The position numbers and the translations under genes were made by a program. The notes beneath the pieces are model-generated. The model did no database searches and was not told where the DNA came from. It saw nothing but the letters and a program-made list of their open reading frames with translations. A DNA stretch of 64,000 nt from Prostheceraeus crozeri (taxonomy: Eukaryota; Platyhelminthes; Polycladida; Euryleptidae), in the NCBI GenBank assembly GCA_907163375.1, contig CAJQUW010007952.1, positions 1 through 64,000 of the forward strand. Reading direction: 5' to 3'. Numbering within the stretch: position 1 is the first letter of the stretch; each line of letters begins with the position of its first letter. This document shows positions 46,225 to 55,139 of this stretch, one piece after another.

Positions 46225-49200
46225 TCAATCAGTCTCCAATTTCTCACAGACACATAAATAAGTCTTCATTACACCTTTTCCTTTGACAGTAACGAAACCT
46301 CTTCTTCGGAATATAAATTTGTCTCTAAGCTTCAATCGAACTGCCAGCGGACACTGAATGATTCCTGGGCGCGCAGTTGAGTACATTCTGCTGGAAACAT
46401 TGACCGTATCTCCCCAAATATCGTACATTGGCTTTGTAGTTCCGATTATTCCAGCAATCACTGGGCCACAATTATATCCTATCTTTAAAAGAAGTTTTTC
46501 ATTTCCCAAAACCCAACGTTTGTTAAAATAGGTGACAATTTCTAACAGATTGAAGCAGTAAAGCATCAAATTGTGTAGATGAGCATTCACATTGGGGCTC
46601 ATGTGAACTAATTGTATGTTTAGCCCTGCGGCCACCATGTATGTATCATTTATGGATTTTATCTTCTCCACATTTTCAAAATGTTGTAAAGATTCATCAA
46701 AGAGATAAATCAGTTTGTTCAGCATTGCTAGGGAAGCCTCTCCACCTTCAAAATCTTCTCTGTAATGCGCAGAAAAGAAATTGCTGACACTGGCAAAGGA
46801 GACACCAGCATTTGGAACAGAAACTGCGTAACTGAAATGATTCAAATTCGCTCCACGATGTCGAAGAAGACTCATTACGTATTTCGGTACGATGTTGTAA
46901 AGCAAATTTTGAGCCCTTTCTGATTCTTCTTCAGCTTCTCTCTTCTTGAGTGTAAGTTCGTAATGGGTGTAAAAGCGCAACCGAACGTTGAGTTCATTTG
47001 CTCTAATTAGATAGCAGAGAAGAATGGTTGTGATAATAATTTCACTCACGTGCTCGAAATAATAACGATGCTTTTGAACATTTAATTCTTCACTAGAGAA
47101 CTGATCTCGAATTACTTGGCATGTTTCTGTTGCATTTTCGATTTCGAGGTTCGAACAATGATGTCTTATTTGAAAGATGGAAAATATGACAGCCTTGATG
47201 AAAACAGTTAAAATGTTAATCAAACTTGATCCACTCATGAAGACAACAGAAGAAATGAGACCAAATGTAGCAAGTCTTGACTTTTGAGCTCCGTAATGAG
47301 CTGTATAAAGGTCATCACTTTGATGTGTTTCTCTCAATTCATCATTTTTGCACTTTTCATCGTAGTTCAATACCAATGCCATCAATGGCATGAGGCTGAA
47401 AAGAACTAAAAAGACATTTTTTAACCTGCTCGTACGATAAACAGCTTTATTGAAAGTTTGTCTATTTATCATGAAGTAATTCACAACCACTGGAATTGTC
47501 AAAAGGATGCTGGCAAGTACTACGGAAACAGTGGTCCATATACGATAATTCTGCGAAATTGATTTTTCTGTTCTTTGACTATGAGAGGTGATGAAATAAC
47601 AAGCGACTGAAAACGTCAAGATATAGAAAGCACTTGCAACACAGTCCAACAACGGAGCTATTCGGGCAGATTCGAGTGTTAACCTTCCCTTTTCATGCAA
47701 AATGCGATTGTGATAAGCCAATTCTACGTCTTTGGAGACAAAATGAAGTGAAATGGGATGTAGAGGAGGATGTTTGAATAAATTGACGTGCCAACCTGCA
47801 TCTTGTTTGATTGTATTCACAAGACTTCGACTTTCAAAGCTAGTTTCCAAAGTCTGGTTCCATGACATATGAATATCATCGCTCAGATCGCTTGATTCTT
47901 CACTGTCGCTGGACAATAGAATGGTATCAGCATCGATTATATCCAAATCCGGTGTAGCTGTTGTAGCAACATCTTTTACTGCAACTTCACCGACGCGCTT
48001 ACCCATCTTAGTCTTGGCATTGGAGCGAATTTTTCTCACAAAATATGTGTTTACATAAATTCCTGTGGATATTCCTAATGAACCAAATATTTTTTTATTT
48101 TCACTGATTTTATGTTGTTGTCCTCGCTCAAAATAGAAGTAATTTCTAACTCGAGAAAAGGTGCTTTCTGATATATGAACTCTTCCGGGTTTGCCGGTGG
48201 ACTCCATTTCATTTGCTATAGTGACTGCATGTGAATAAACGTCAAAACGAAATCGAATTTTGCCGATTACTGCAGCATTTACCCGTCCTGAATGAATGCC
48301 GACTCGAATGTTGATGTCGACTGTGTGATAGTTATTGAATCGTTTCATTATTTTGCACATTAATAACCCCATGTTTACACAAGACAACGCATGATCTGAT
48401 TTGGGAACTGGACAACCTGCTATGCAATAATAACAATCCCCAAGCGTACCAATTTTCTCACAGCCGGTATCATTACAGCAAATGTCAAAGCGGTTGAACA
48501 AATCGTTCAACAATTTCACCACTCTAGCAGGAGTTGTAGATGAGCTCATTTTCGTGAAGCCGACAATGTCTGCAAACATGACGCTTACTTCTGAATAAGG
48601 ACGACAGAATATTTCGAATATTTTTGATGGAATTTCCGTTTGGTGTCGCTTCTTTTTACGTGATGCTTCAAGTTCTTTCTGAAATTGCATGTAGTCTGGA
48701 ATAATCGAGGAAGGCATGATTGAAGCAATCCAGAGCATTGCTTGTTCCTTCTTGCCTCCAATGGCATTGCGTGTGACGACATTTTCTCCAATTTGCTGAA
48801 ATGTGCATAATTGTCGAAGCGAGTTCATGCAATACAGATAAGTACCGATGAAATTCAAGAGTATCCAAAGACTAATGAATCCCCAACTTGTCGCCTTTTT
48901 GTAATAATCTTGCTGATCTTGAGTCTGATTCCTTAGCGCATCTGATTCTGTTGCGGATCCATGGTTCCTCAAATACCATGCTAGATGTGAGTCGTCATAC
49001 CCCTTCATGTCTGATTGCAGCAATTCGAAGCGTATGTAAATGCAGGAAAAAGCTAAACAAGTAATGACAGTAACGTCTATGTCAAGCAAATGCACACAGT
49101 AGAAGAGCAAAATCATTTGTGCAACAGGAGAAACATCTGATAAGAAGTTAGTGTTCGTCATATTCTCCAAGATAATTTGTATTATCATCACGGCAATAGT

Positions 49201-49641
49201 TATGAAGGAGTAAAAGCGATGAAAGGCCTTTGTCTTGAATGATTTTGTAGTTAGGATGTAGATGATCATTATGACACAGCAAGCAAATCCTGAATTCCTA
49301 ACTTGCTCAGAACTTATTTCGCCCGCTCGTAAAGTACATTCAAATATTTCTTGGACTGTTAGGATGATGAACATTTTGAGAAAAAGTCTGACACGATTTT
49401 TCCGATCTGGAATGGTTAAATCAAGGAAATATTTCCGTATGCCTTCAGAGTCATTAACAATGCCTTTCAGATCAGTTTTCAACAATCGTATCGAATAATA
49501 CAATACATGAATGATAGATAATCGGGTTTTGACGTATTTAGTGTTAGTTGGCTTCTCAATTTCACCATATCTTCGTCTCACTTCCCTTTGAAATGGATTT
49601 TGATCATGTACTGAAAATTTAACATCCATTTTATGACTCAC
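46225..49641 (-). CDS. ADCY9-like: Membrane adenylyl cyclase, ADCY9 type, intronless 1138 codons
   Basis: Twelve-span class III adenylyl cyclase making cAMP from ATP at the plasma membrane. There is a membrane cluster at about residues 85-275, then catalytic C1 at about 345-500 with FADIVGFTKM (metal Asp358) and GTLGDCYYC (metal Asp402). An acidic/Ser-rich linker (555-590) precedes a second membrane cluster (about 660-880), and catalytic C2 lies at about 940-1130 with EKIKSIND (purine-site Lys995), YDIWGDTVNVSSR (Asp1074, Asn1081, Arg1085) and VKGKG. LFKHPPLHPISLHF and FASVSNFFSAHYREDFEGG resemble ADCY9 by recall. Both lobes look competent. The first ATG (49641) gives an N-terminus of normal length; a second ATG is four codons later. 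C2 has Asp999 where other C2 lobes have Ser/Ala. The frame is intact without introns, unusual for an animal cyclase. Confidence 0.95.
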   Translation of the reverse strand: MSHKMDVKFSVHDQNPFQREVRRRYGEIEKPTNTKYVKTRLSIIHVLYYSIRLLKTDLKGIVNDSEGIRKYFLDLTIPDRKNRVRLFLKMFIILTVQEIFECTLRAGEISSEQVRNSGFACCVIMIIYILTTKSFKTKAFHRFYSFITIAVMIIQIILENMTNTNFLSDVSPVAQMILLFYCVHLLDIDVTVITCLAFSCIYIRFELLQSDMKGYDDSHLAWYLRNHGSATESDALRNQTQDQQDYYKKATSWGFISLWILLNFIGTYLYCMNSLRQLCTFQQIGENVVTRNAIGGKKEQAMLWIASIMPSSIIPDYMQFQKELEASRKKKRHQTEIPSKIFEIFCRPYSEVSVMFADIVGFTKMSSSTTPARVVKLLNDLFNRFDICCNDTGCEKIGTLGDCYYCIAGCPVPKSDHALSCVNMGLLMCKIMKRFNNYHTVDINIRVGIHSGRVNAAVIGKIRFRFDVYSHAVTIANEMESTGKPGRVHISESTFSRVRNYFYFERGQQHKISENKKIFGSLGISTGIYVNTYFVRKIRSNAKTKMGKRVGEVAVKDVATTATPDLDIIDADTILLSSDSEESSDLSDDIHMSWNQTLETSFESRSLVNTIKQDAGWHVNLFKHPPLHPISLHFVSKDVELAYHNRILHEKGRLTLESARIAPLLDCVASAFYILTFSVACYFITSHSQRTEKSISQNYRIWTTVSVVLASILLTIPVVVNYFMINRQTFNKAVYRTSRLKNVFLVLFSLMPLMALVLNYDEKCKNDELRETHQSDDLYTAHYGAQKSRLATFGLISSVVFMSGSSLINILTVFIKAVIFSIFQIRHHCSNLEIENATETCQVIRDQFSSEELNVQKHRYYFEHVSEIIITTILLCYLIRANELNVRLRFYTHYELTLKKREAEEESERAQNLLYNIVPKYVMSLLRHRGANLNHFSYAVSVPNAGVSFASVSNFFSAHYREDFEGGEASLAMLNKLIYLFDESLQHFENVEKIKSINDTYMVAAGLNIQLVHMSPNVNAHLHNLMLYCFNLLEIVTYFNKRWVLGNEKLLLKIGYNCGPVIAGIIGTTKPMYDIWGDTVNVSSRMYSTARPGIIQCPLAVRLKLRDKFIFRRRGFVTVKGKGVMKTYLCVCEKLETD

Positions 49642-50200
49642 GTACGTTTTGATGATAACGGTATAGTTGCAGTTTACAATGTTAAATGATACATCTCTAT
49701 ATCAGCAAAGTAGCAACTCAATTCAAATGGAAACATAGATTGCAACTCATTTCCGAATCAAGTAATCTGAAGCATAGAAGTAGATAATAGTACACTAGAA
49801 TGGAATTTTGATATCATGCATATGTACTGATGGCACATGGAAAATCTATGCTTTGTAGATCATATTCGATCTAAAACATTGTATCATAGTCAAACTATTT
49901 GCCAAGTTGGTTGTGGAAGTTGTTGACAGCATATTACAGGATTTTCATGAAGAGCATTTTAAGTGAGATGGTGGCATTGGTTCATGTAAGATTGCACTTA
50001 CTTTAGAACTACTGCTTGTATAATTGTGTGAAAAAGTTTCATGAAAGTTTTGGCCTCACGATTGCCATTATTGAGGCTTTGATGAAAGAATAAACGCCTT
50101 CTATTCTATTATATTCTATTGCCTACTATTACATGGATTATTATGGGAGAAGTCAGGTTAGTGCACTTCGAATGAACAATAATATAGAATAGAAACTCAA
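49642..50200. other. 5' flank of the cyclase gene: nothing recognised
   Basis: This should contain the promoter or the upstream splice acceptor of the cyclase (minus strand). I see no convincing TATA box or initiator and no strong acceptor directly before the ATG. Confidence 0.35.
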
Positions 50201-50218
50201 TAAATACTTAATAAGTGT

Positions 50219-50240
50219 AGCCCTGAAAAGGGCTGTTGAA
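50219..50240 (-). promoter_or_regulatory. Histone-type 3' stem-loop motif
   Basis: The minus strand reads CAAC, AGCCCT, TTTC, AGGGCT, ACAC: a perfect six-pair stem, four-base loop and flanks close to the metazoan histone mRNA 3'-end signal (CAACGGCYCTTTTCAGRGCCACCA type). No histone coding sequence lies upstream on this strand; the nearest coding remnant is the RT fragment starting near 50500. A purine-rich downstream element is not evident. Confidence 0.45.
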
Positions 50241-50499
50241 AGCGTTCACGCCGGTCATCGGGTAATATAAAAGAAAGAAATAATACTTAGATGGCGTACC
50301 GAACAATAAAACATATTTACAATCTTTATACAAGACATACCAGAAAAGAATAAACATAGAAGGGGTTCATCAGCAAAATGACCAGCTAGGTCGCGTTTCG
50401 GGTCCTTTAACATTTTGCACGCTCAAACCCTAGCTGGCGGACCCCCGCCAAAAAGGCGGACCCCACACATGACTTAACAATGATAACACTCTTAAATGA

Positions 50500-51180
50500 A
50501 GCCACACAAAATACAAAATTCTCTGGTTGACTGCAAACCAAATTTAAACAAAACTAAAAAATGCTTTTTCAATAGTCTCTCCATACATTTGATTCACAAA
50601 AACTTTAAACGTGCTTTTAGTTTTAACAATGGCATACGGCAGATGAGAACATATCCTAAGGTAACGAAGAACTTAACTGGCAAAGACATTCGCACCCATA
50701 TGAAGAGGAAGAAGACTGTCGGGAAAAGTGAAAACAATAACATCAAAACAAAATTGCTCAACCTTATGAAAAACTGATGTATGTAAACCATCACTACAAA
50801 TATTATGCTTGACATCGAGATATTCTACTGAGGTGTTATCCGTCCCATTTCTCTCAGCCTTCAAATCCGCGGGATAAATCTTAGTCAACAAAGTGTCAAA
50901 ATGTTTATATGTAATTGAAAAGACATATATCATCGATGCAACGTGTGGTGCAAGACATCAATCTAGCTAATCCGAATTTCTTGTTCGACATTATCGATTT
51001 CGTAAAAACGAATTCACAGTGGCACAAAAACAAATCAGCTAACATAGGGCTGCAATTTCCCCCCAAAGGAATGCCCCTAACCTGCTTGAATGCCAAGCCA
51101 CCAAAAACAACGAAAACTTCCGAAATAACAAACTTAATTGCGGACTTCAACATTTCCAAACTAAAACAGTGATAACCCTT
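50500..51180 (-). pseudogene. Reverse transcriptase fragment (Penelope-like or related), broken
   Basis: The minus strand reads RT palm motifs: FKQVRGIPLGGNCSPMLADL (RT motif 4 type), then RCIDDICLFNY, the catalytic xxDD box with C in place of Y..., in frame 50905-51159. Frame 50673-50933 follows with IYPADLKAERNGTDN, VEYLDVKHNI and LHTSVFHK. After another shift, FTFPDS, GANVFAS and LRYLRICSHLPYAIVKTK continue to about 50500. At least two frameshifts and an in-frame stop make it inactive. No endonuclease domain is seen. A relative is at 58800-59310. The clade is uncertain. Confidence 0.75.
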
Positions 51181-51659
51181 GTACGTTTTACCAGCGAAAA
51201 AAGTTTTATTAAAACCTAGGGTAATAATGCTTATTAATTATTATTAATTAATAAATGATTAATATGCTGTATCCATTTGTAGCAGTCGTTTACAACAATT
51301 TTCCAATTCTTCAATACCGGAAAGCGAATTAAAAATTGGTTCAGAGTCATAATTGAAAGTGATCTGTGTTAGAACATCTTAAGAATTCACATATTAAGAT
51401 TCTATGGATAATTTCTTCTTCAAGAGGTTAACAAAACATAGGGCTTTAGAAAATTAACAAAACCTTTCTTTAACGACAATCATTTCTCAGATAAATGAAA
51501 TGTCGCTGGAACTTCTCAATTAATCAGTAAATGACATGCGATAAAGTGTGATGATATTTTGGAAGCTGACATGCGAAAGCATCCAAAGATTTTGAAAATT
51601 GCTCAAATATAGTGAACAGGGGATCTCTTTTAAGTAAAATGAATACTCTAAGATTTCTT
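51181..51659. other. Intergenic, nothing recognised
   Basis: Very AT-rich around 51220-51260 (TTATTAATTATTATTAATTA). No gene supported. Confidence 0.4.
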
Positions 51660-52042
51660 GGCCTCTGATTTCAAGCTGGAGCAATGCATGCTCTGTAAAT
51701 CGACACTATAAGTTGCATATGTGTGATTAAACTCTTGATAGATTATAGGAGCGATATTTCAAAATGATGAACGTACAGAACGTTTTAAAGGATTTCCTTC
51801 TTCGTCATCCTGTCGCTACAGTTTTTTGTAAATTCAGTATTGCTTTTGTGTGCATGATCTTTGGACAATGGGCAACTATCCAAATCACAAATTGGCTTGA
51901 TAAATATAAATGCTAATCAGAAAACATGGAACCCAGCTCATAAAATTTGCGTTTTACCCCAAAAAAGTTCCCCTGACGTGTGCCATCATTTTCATGCAAT
52001 TTCCATTCTTGGACTTTCTATGGTATTGTTAATTTCTATGAT
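51660..52042 (+). repeat. Dispersed repeat A, copy 2
   Basis: Direct-orientation match to 1-394, ending at the same TTAATTTCTATG, after which the two loci diverge. That common right edge probably marks the true end of the repeat unit. Confidence 0.8.
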
Positions 52043-52177
52043 CTGAAGAATCTTTTATCGGAGTATCCAAGATATATCTCATCGGTTTCATAACTCCATT
52101 TTGCTACCAAATTTCAAACATGGTATGAAAGCTCTGAGCAAGCTATGCACTCAGAGTAGGCTCTTATTTATCTCTTA

Positions 52178-53481
52178 TACGAGGGGTGATTGAAAAGTTC
52201 GCGGCCCGATATAGAAAAAAGCATATTTCGCATACGATACATATTTATTTTTCGACATAATCGCCCCTACAATCAACGCACTTAGCCCAACGGTGCTGCA
52301 ATGCGCGGATCCCTTGCTCATAGAAGTGTGAGTCTTTGGAGTCCAGATACTCCTCAACGGCCTCCATGACGTCACTGTTGGATGCGAAGTGCTGACCACT
52401 GAGCTCAAATTTCATTTTTGGGAAGAGATGAAAGTCCGATGGTGCCAGATCAGGAGAATAGGGTGGATGGGAAATGATGTCAAACTCACAATCTTGGATG
52501 GCAGACATGGCGGTAGCGGAGGTGTGAGCAGGCGCATTGTCTTGATGGAAGAGCACGCCTTTCGTGAGCTTCCCTCTCCGCTTGATCTTGATCTGCACTC
52601 GTAACTGCTGCAACAAATGAGCGTAGTAATTGTCCGGCCAGTCTCTAGGAAGTCAAACAACTTCCCTTCGAATCCCAAAAAATAGAGGCCATGACCTTTC
52701 CCGCGGACCTGGTGACCTTGGCTTTCCGCGGAGTTGGTGATCCTGGGTGCTTCCATTGTTTCGATTGTTCTTTCGACTCTGGCTGATAGTGGTGAACCCA
52801 AGTCTCATCCATCGTAATGAACCGGTCCATGAAATTTTCAGGATCTCTTACGAACAGCGCCAGGTTGTCCCTTGAGATGAGAAAGCGGGCTCGTTTGTTC
52901 TCTGGTGTGAGCAGTCGTGGCACCCATCGAGCGGAAATTTTGTTCATGCCAAGTTCATGGTGGATGATGTTATGGACACGCTCTTGTGAAATCTTCAGTT
53001 CGAAGGCAATCTTTCGATCGGTTGTACGGCGATCATCAAGAATAATCTTTTGAACATGATCGATCACATCTTCTGTGCTCACTGTCACTGGTCTTCCACA
53101 ACGGGGATCATCTTCCAAGCTCTCTCTTCCTTGCTTGAATTCTGAAGCCCATTTCTTGACTGTGGTGTAGGACGGAGCTTTCTCACCAAGTGTTCCAACC
53201 ATATCATCATGAATCTCCTTTGGTGTGAGTCCTTTCAAGCCGAGATAACGAATGACAGCTCGATTTGAAACGTGATCCATCTTACGCAACACTTATCTGA
53301 CTAACTGACTGATAAGTTAGTAACTGAAGTTAAGTAGCTGTGGTTTACCAACAGTTCACCGGATCGACTGATCACTCGTCATGCGCCGTCAGCACATTCC
53401 ATTGTATCAATCCACATGTGCATAATGGCCTGGCTTTAAGCTTTCTATGTCAGGCCGCGAACTTATCAATCACCCCTCGTA
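52178..53481 (-). mobile_element. mariner-family transposon, nearly complete
   Basis: The element is 1304 bp with terminal inverted repeats beginning TACGAGGGGTGATTGA, extending through AAGTTCGCGGCC, and differing at about one position over the first ~28 bases. Both ends are flanked by TA (52176-52177 and 53482-53483), the expected mariner target duplication. It contains one transposase gene on the minus strand filling most of its length. Structure and length are typical of the family. Confidence 0.96.
52245..53292 (-). pseudogene. mariner transposase (DD34D), frameshifted
   Basis: Cut-and-paste transposase of the Tc1/mariner superfamily. The first frame (53292-52645, probable start MDHVS at 53280) has the paired helix-turn-helix DNA-binding part (GLTPKEIHDDMVGTLGE, PSYTTVKKWASEFKQGR) and the first catalytic Asp in TMDETWVHHY. 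The frame breaks near 52680 (a short KLFDFLETG piece lies in another frame) and again near 52630. The third frame (to 52245) has the second Asp in HQDNAPAHTS and the third in SPDLAPSDFHLFP; 34 residues lie between these two, giving DD34D. All catalytic Asp survive, but the two frameshifts should prevent a full protein. Confidence 0.93.
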
Positions 53482-53839
53482 TATGCATTACCAGTCACTA
53501 TCTGTACATGCAGTTATCTTGAAGAGAACATGATGTTGATCTTAATTGAGATGCTGCGGAAATAATAGTATCCGGCATCCAAAAAAAGAGAAAATATTTG
53601 CGGAAATACGGAAAATATTTTGACCAGAGATATGATTTATTGGGATTTGGAAGGAGTCAAGATTTTGATTTCATTGTCTTGGTCATTACTATTGATTTCA
53701 ATCACAACACAGTGATCTGCATGTTTAGATGAAATTCTAAAACAAGACAAGAAGCATAGTTTACATACATGTATAGAATAAAACATCTCTATGAAAAAGG
53801 TACGCTGATGATAGACAATCGTTTTGCCCATTACCACCA

Positions 53840-54420
53840 CAGATAGTGAAATTGTAACGAATTACGTAAATAGAGACATCGATAATGTGCTATCTTGGTG
53901 TAATGATAATGAACTGATTGTCAACTCGTTGAAGTCAAATGTTTTAACTTGCATAAATTAACGAAAGAAATTTGTTGTAAATTTGACTTAGTTGAAATTG
54001 AATGTGGTAGATCAATTTGTTATTCTATGGTGTGACTAAAGGACCTAACTTGGAACGCTCATATCGAATGCATTACAAAGAAAGCAAATCAACGTTTTAT
54101 TGTCTACGGAGATTCAAATTTTGCGCTACCAAAGCAGAGCTGCTTAATTTACTGTACATTGCATACATCAGGTCCATTTTGGAATATGCTTGTCCATGTT
54201 TTGTTGGATTAGATTATCTTTTGTCCCAACAATCATCAAGAATCGATAAGTGTTCCCATCGCATTATTTTTCATGACTGTGAAAACTTGTCATTGCTCAA
54301 GCGACGATGTGACCATTCGACATGAACTCAGCAGGCGTCTCTTTTTGAAGATGGTCACTGGCGTGGGGATATGGTAAGTCCTCACAAAGGAAAGTCTCTT
54401 GTTCCACTTTGCCGAACTCA
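53840..54420 (+). pseudogene. LINE (jockey/CR1-like) RT fragment
   Basis: The plus strand, in several frames, reads a degraded YADD box (YADDRQSF near 53798), then DNVLSWCNDNELIVNSLKS (53890-53940), ATKAELLNLLYIAYIRSILE followed by YACPCF, and a QQSSRIDKCSHRII stretch in 54017-54325. This is the order of the thumb region of jockey/CR1-type LINE RT (LN.WC..N.L.IN..K, LLN..YI..IRSILEYA). Stops and shifts show it is dead. Confidence 0.72.
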
Positions 54421-54669
54421 AAGAAAAAAGAATGCATACATCCCGTTTGTGACATCTCTATAGTGAATAACTCTCAATGTCTGTCACCTATCGATTTGTA
54501 TTTTTTTGCTAATTTACTTCATTATTTTTTTATTCATACTTGTGAACCTTCCGTATTCAACAGACAATTGAATTGCAAATTTGTGATCATCATTTCCTAA
54601 AACTAAAGATAAATGCTAGTCTTTTGTAAAAAGTCAAGATATCAGATTAAGGGAAGTGTGAAGAAACAC
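54421..54669. other. Intergenic, nothing recognised
   Basis: No further coding remnant followed beyond the LINE piece. Confidence 0.35.
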
Positions 54670-55133
54670 TAGACGAAATGACTTGCTAAGTCTTACTAAG
54701 TTTGATCAGATTCTTGCAAAGTCTGATCAGAAGTTATTTTATTTAAGATCTTACATTTCCTGACCAGAAAGTATCAGACTTAAGTCTTATATTTTGCAAA
54801 ATAAGATCTTTTCAGATATTACCAGATGATAATAGAAACTGAAAAAAGTCAATTAAAATCTTTAATTTGAAGTCCGAATCAAGTGCGAAGATCAGACGAC
54901 ATCAATGGTTCTGGTTGTTAAATGGCCTTTTGGAGCATCAGTAGGCCTACACTGGATATATGTAGACAAGCGCAAAATGTAAGACTTTTTTCTACTTAAA
55001 AGATTGCTAAAAAATGACAAAGAAAATCTTGTAGGATCTGATAAGATTTGCTAATGAGACTTGGCACGACTTGATACTTTCTGGTCAGAACTTGTAAGAT
55101 TTTCTTAGTAAGATTAGCTATTCATTTCGTCTA
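54670..55133. mobile_element. 464-bp MITE with TAGACGAAATGA ends
   Basis: The ends TAGACGAAATGA (54670) and TCATTTCGTCTA (55122-55133) are perfect inverted repeats. Inward similarity continues through CTTACTAAG and CTGACCAGAAAGTATCA on both arms. The interior is unusually rich in TAAGATCTTA, TCTGATCAGA and AAGTCTTA-type palindromes. No ORF. A target-site duplication was not recognised. Confidence 0.8.
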
Positions 55134-55139
55134 TTGAAG

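Noticed and set aside
50219-50240. A histone gene at this locus
   Set aside because: No histone coding sequence is readable upstream on the minus strand; only the stem-loop motif is present.
50496-50777. 93-codon plus-strand ORF
   Set aside because: It is the antisense shadow of the minus-strand RT fragment.
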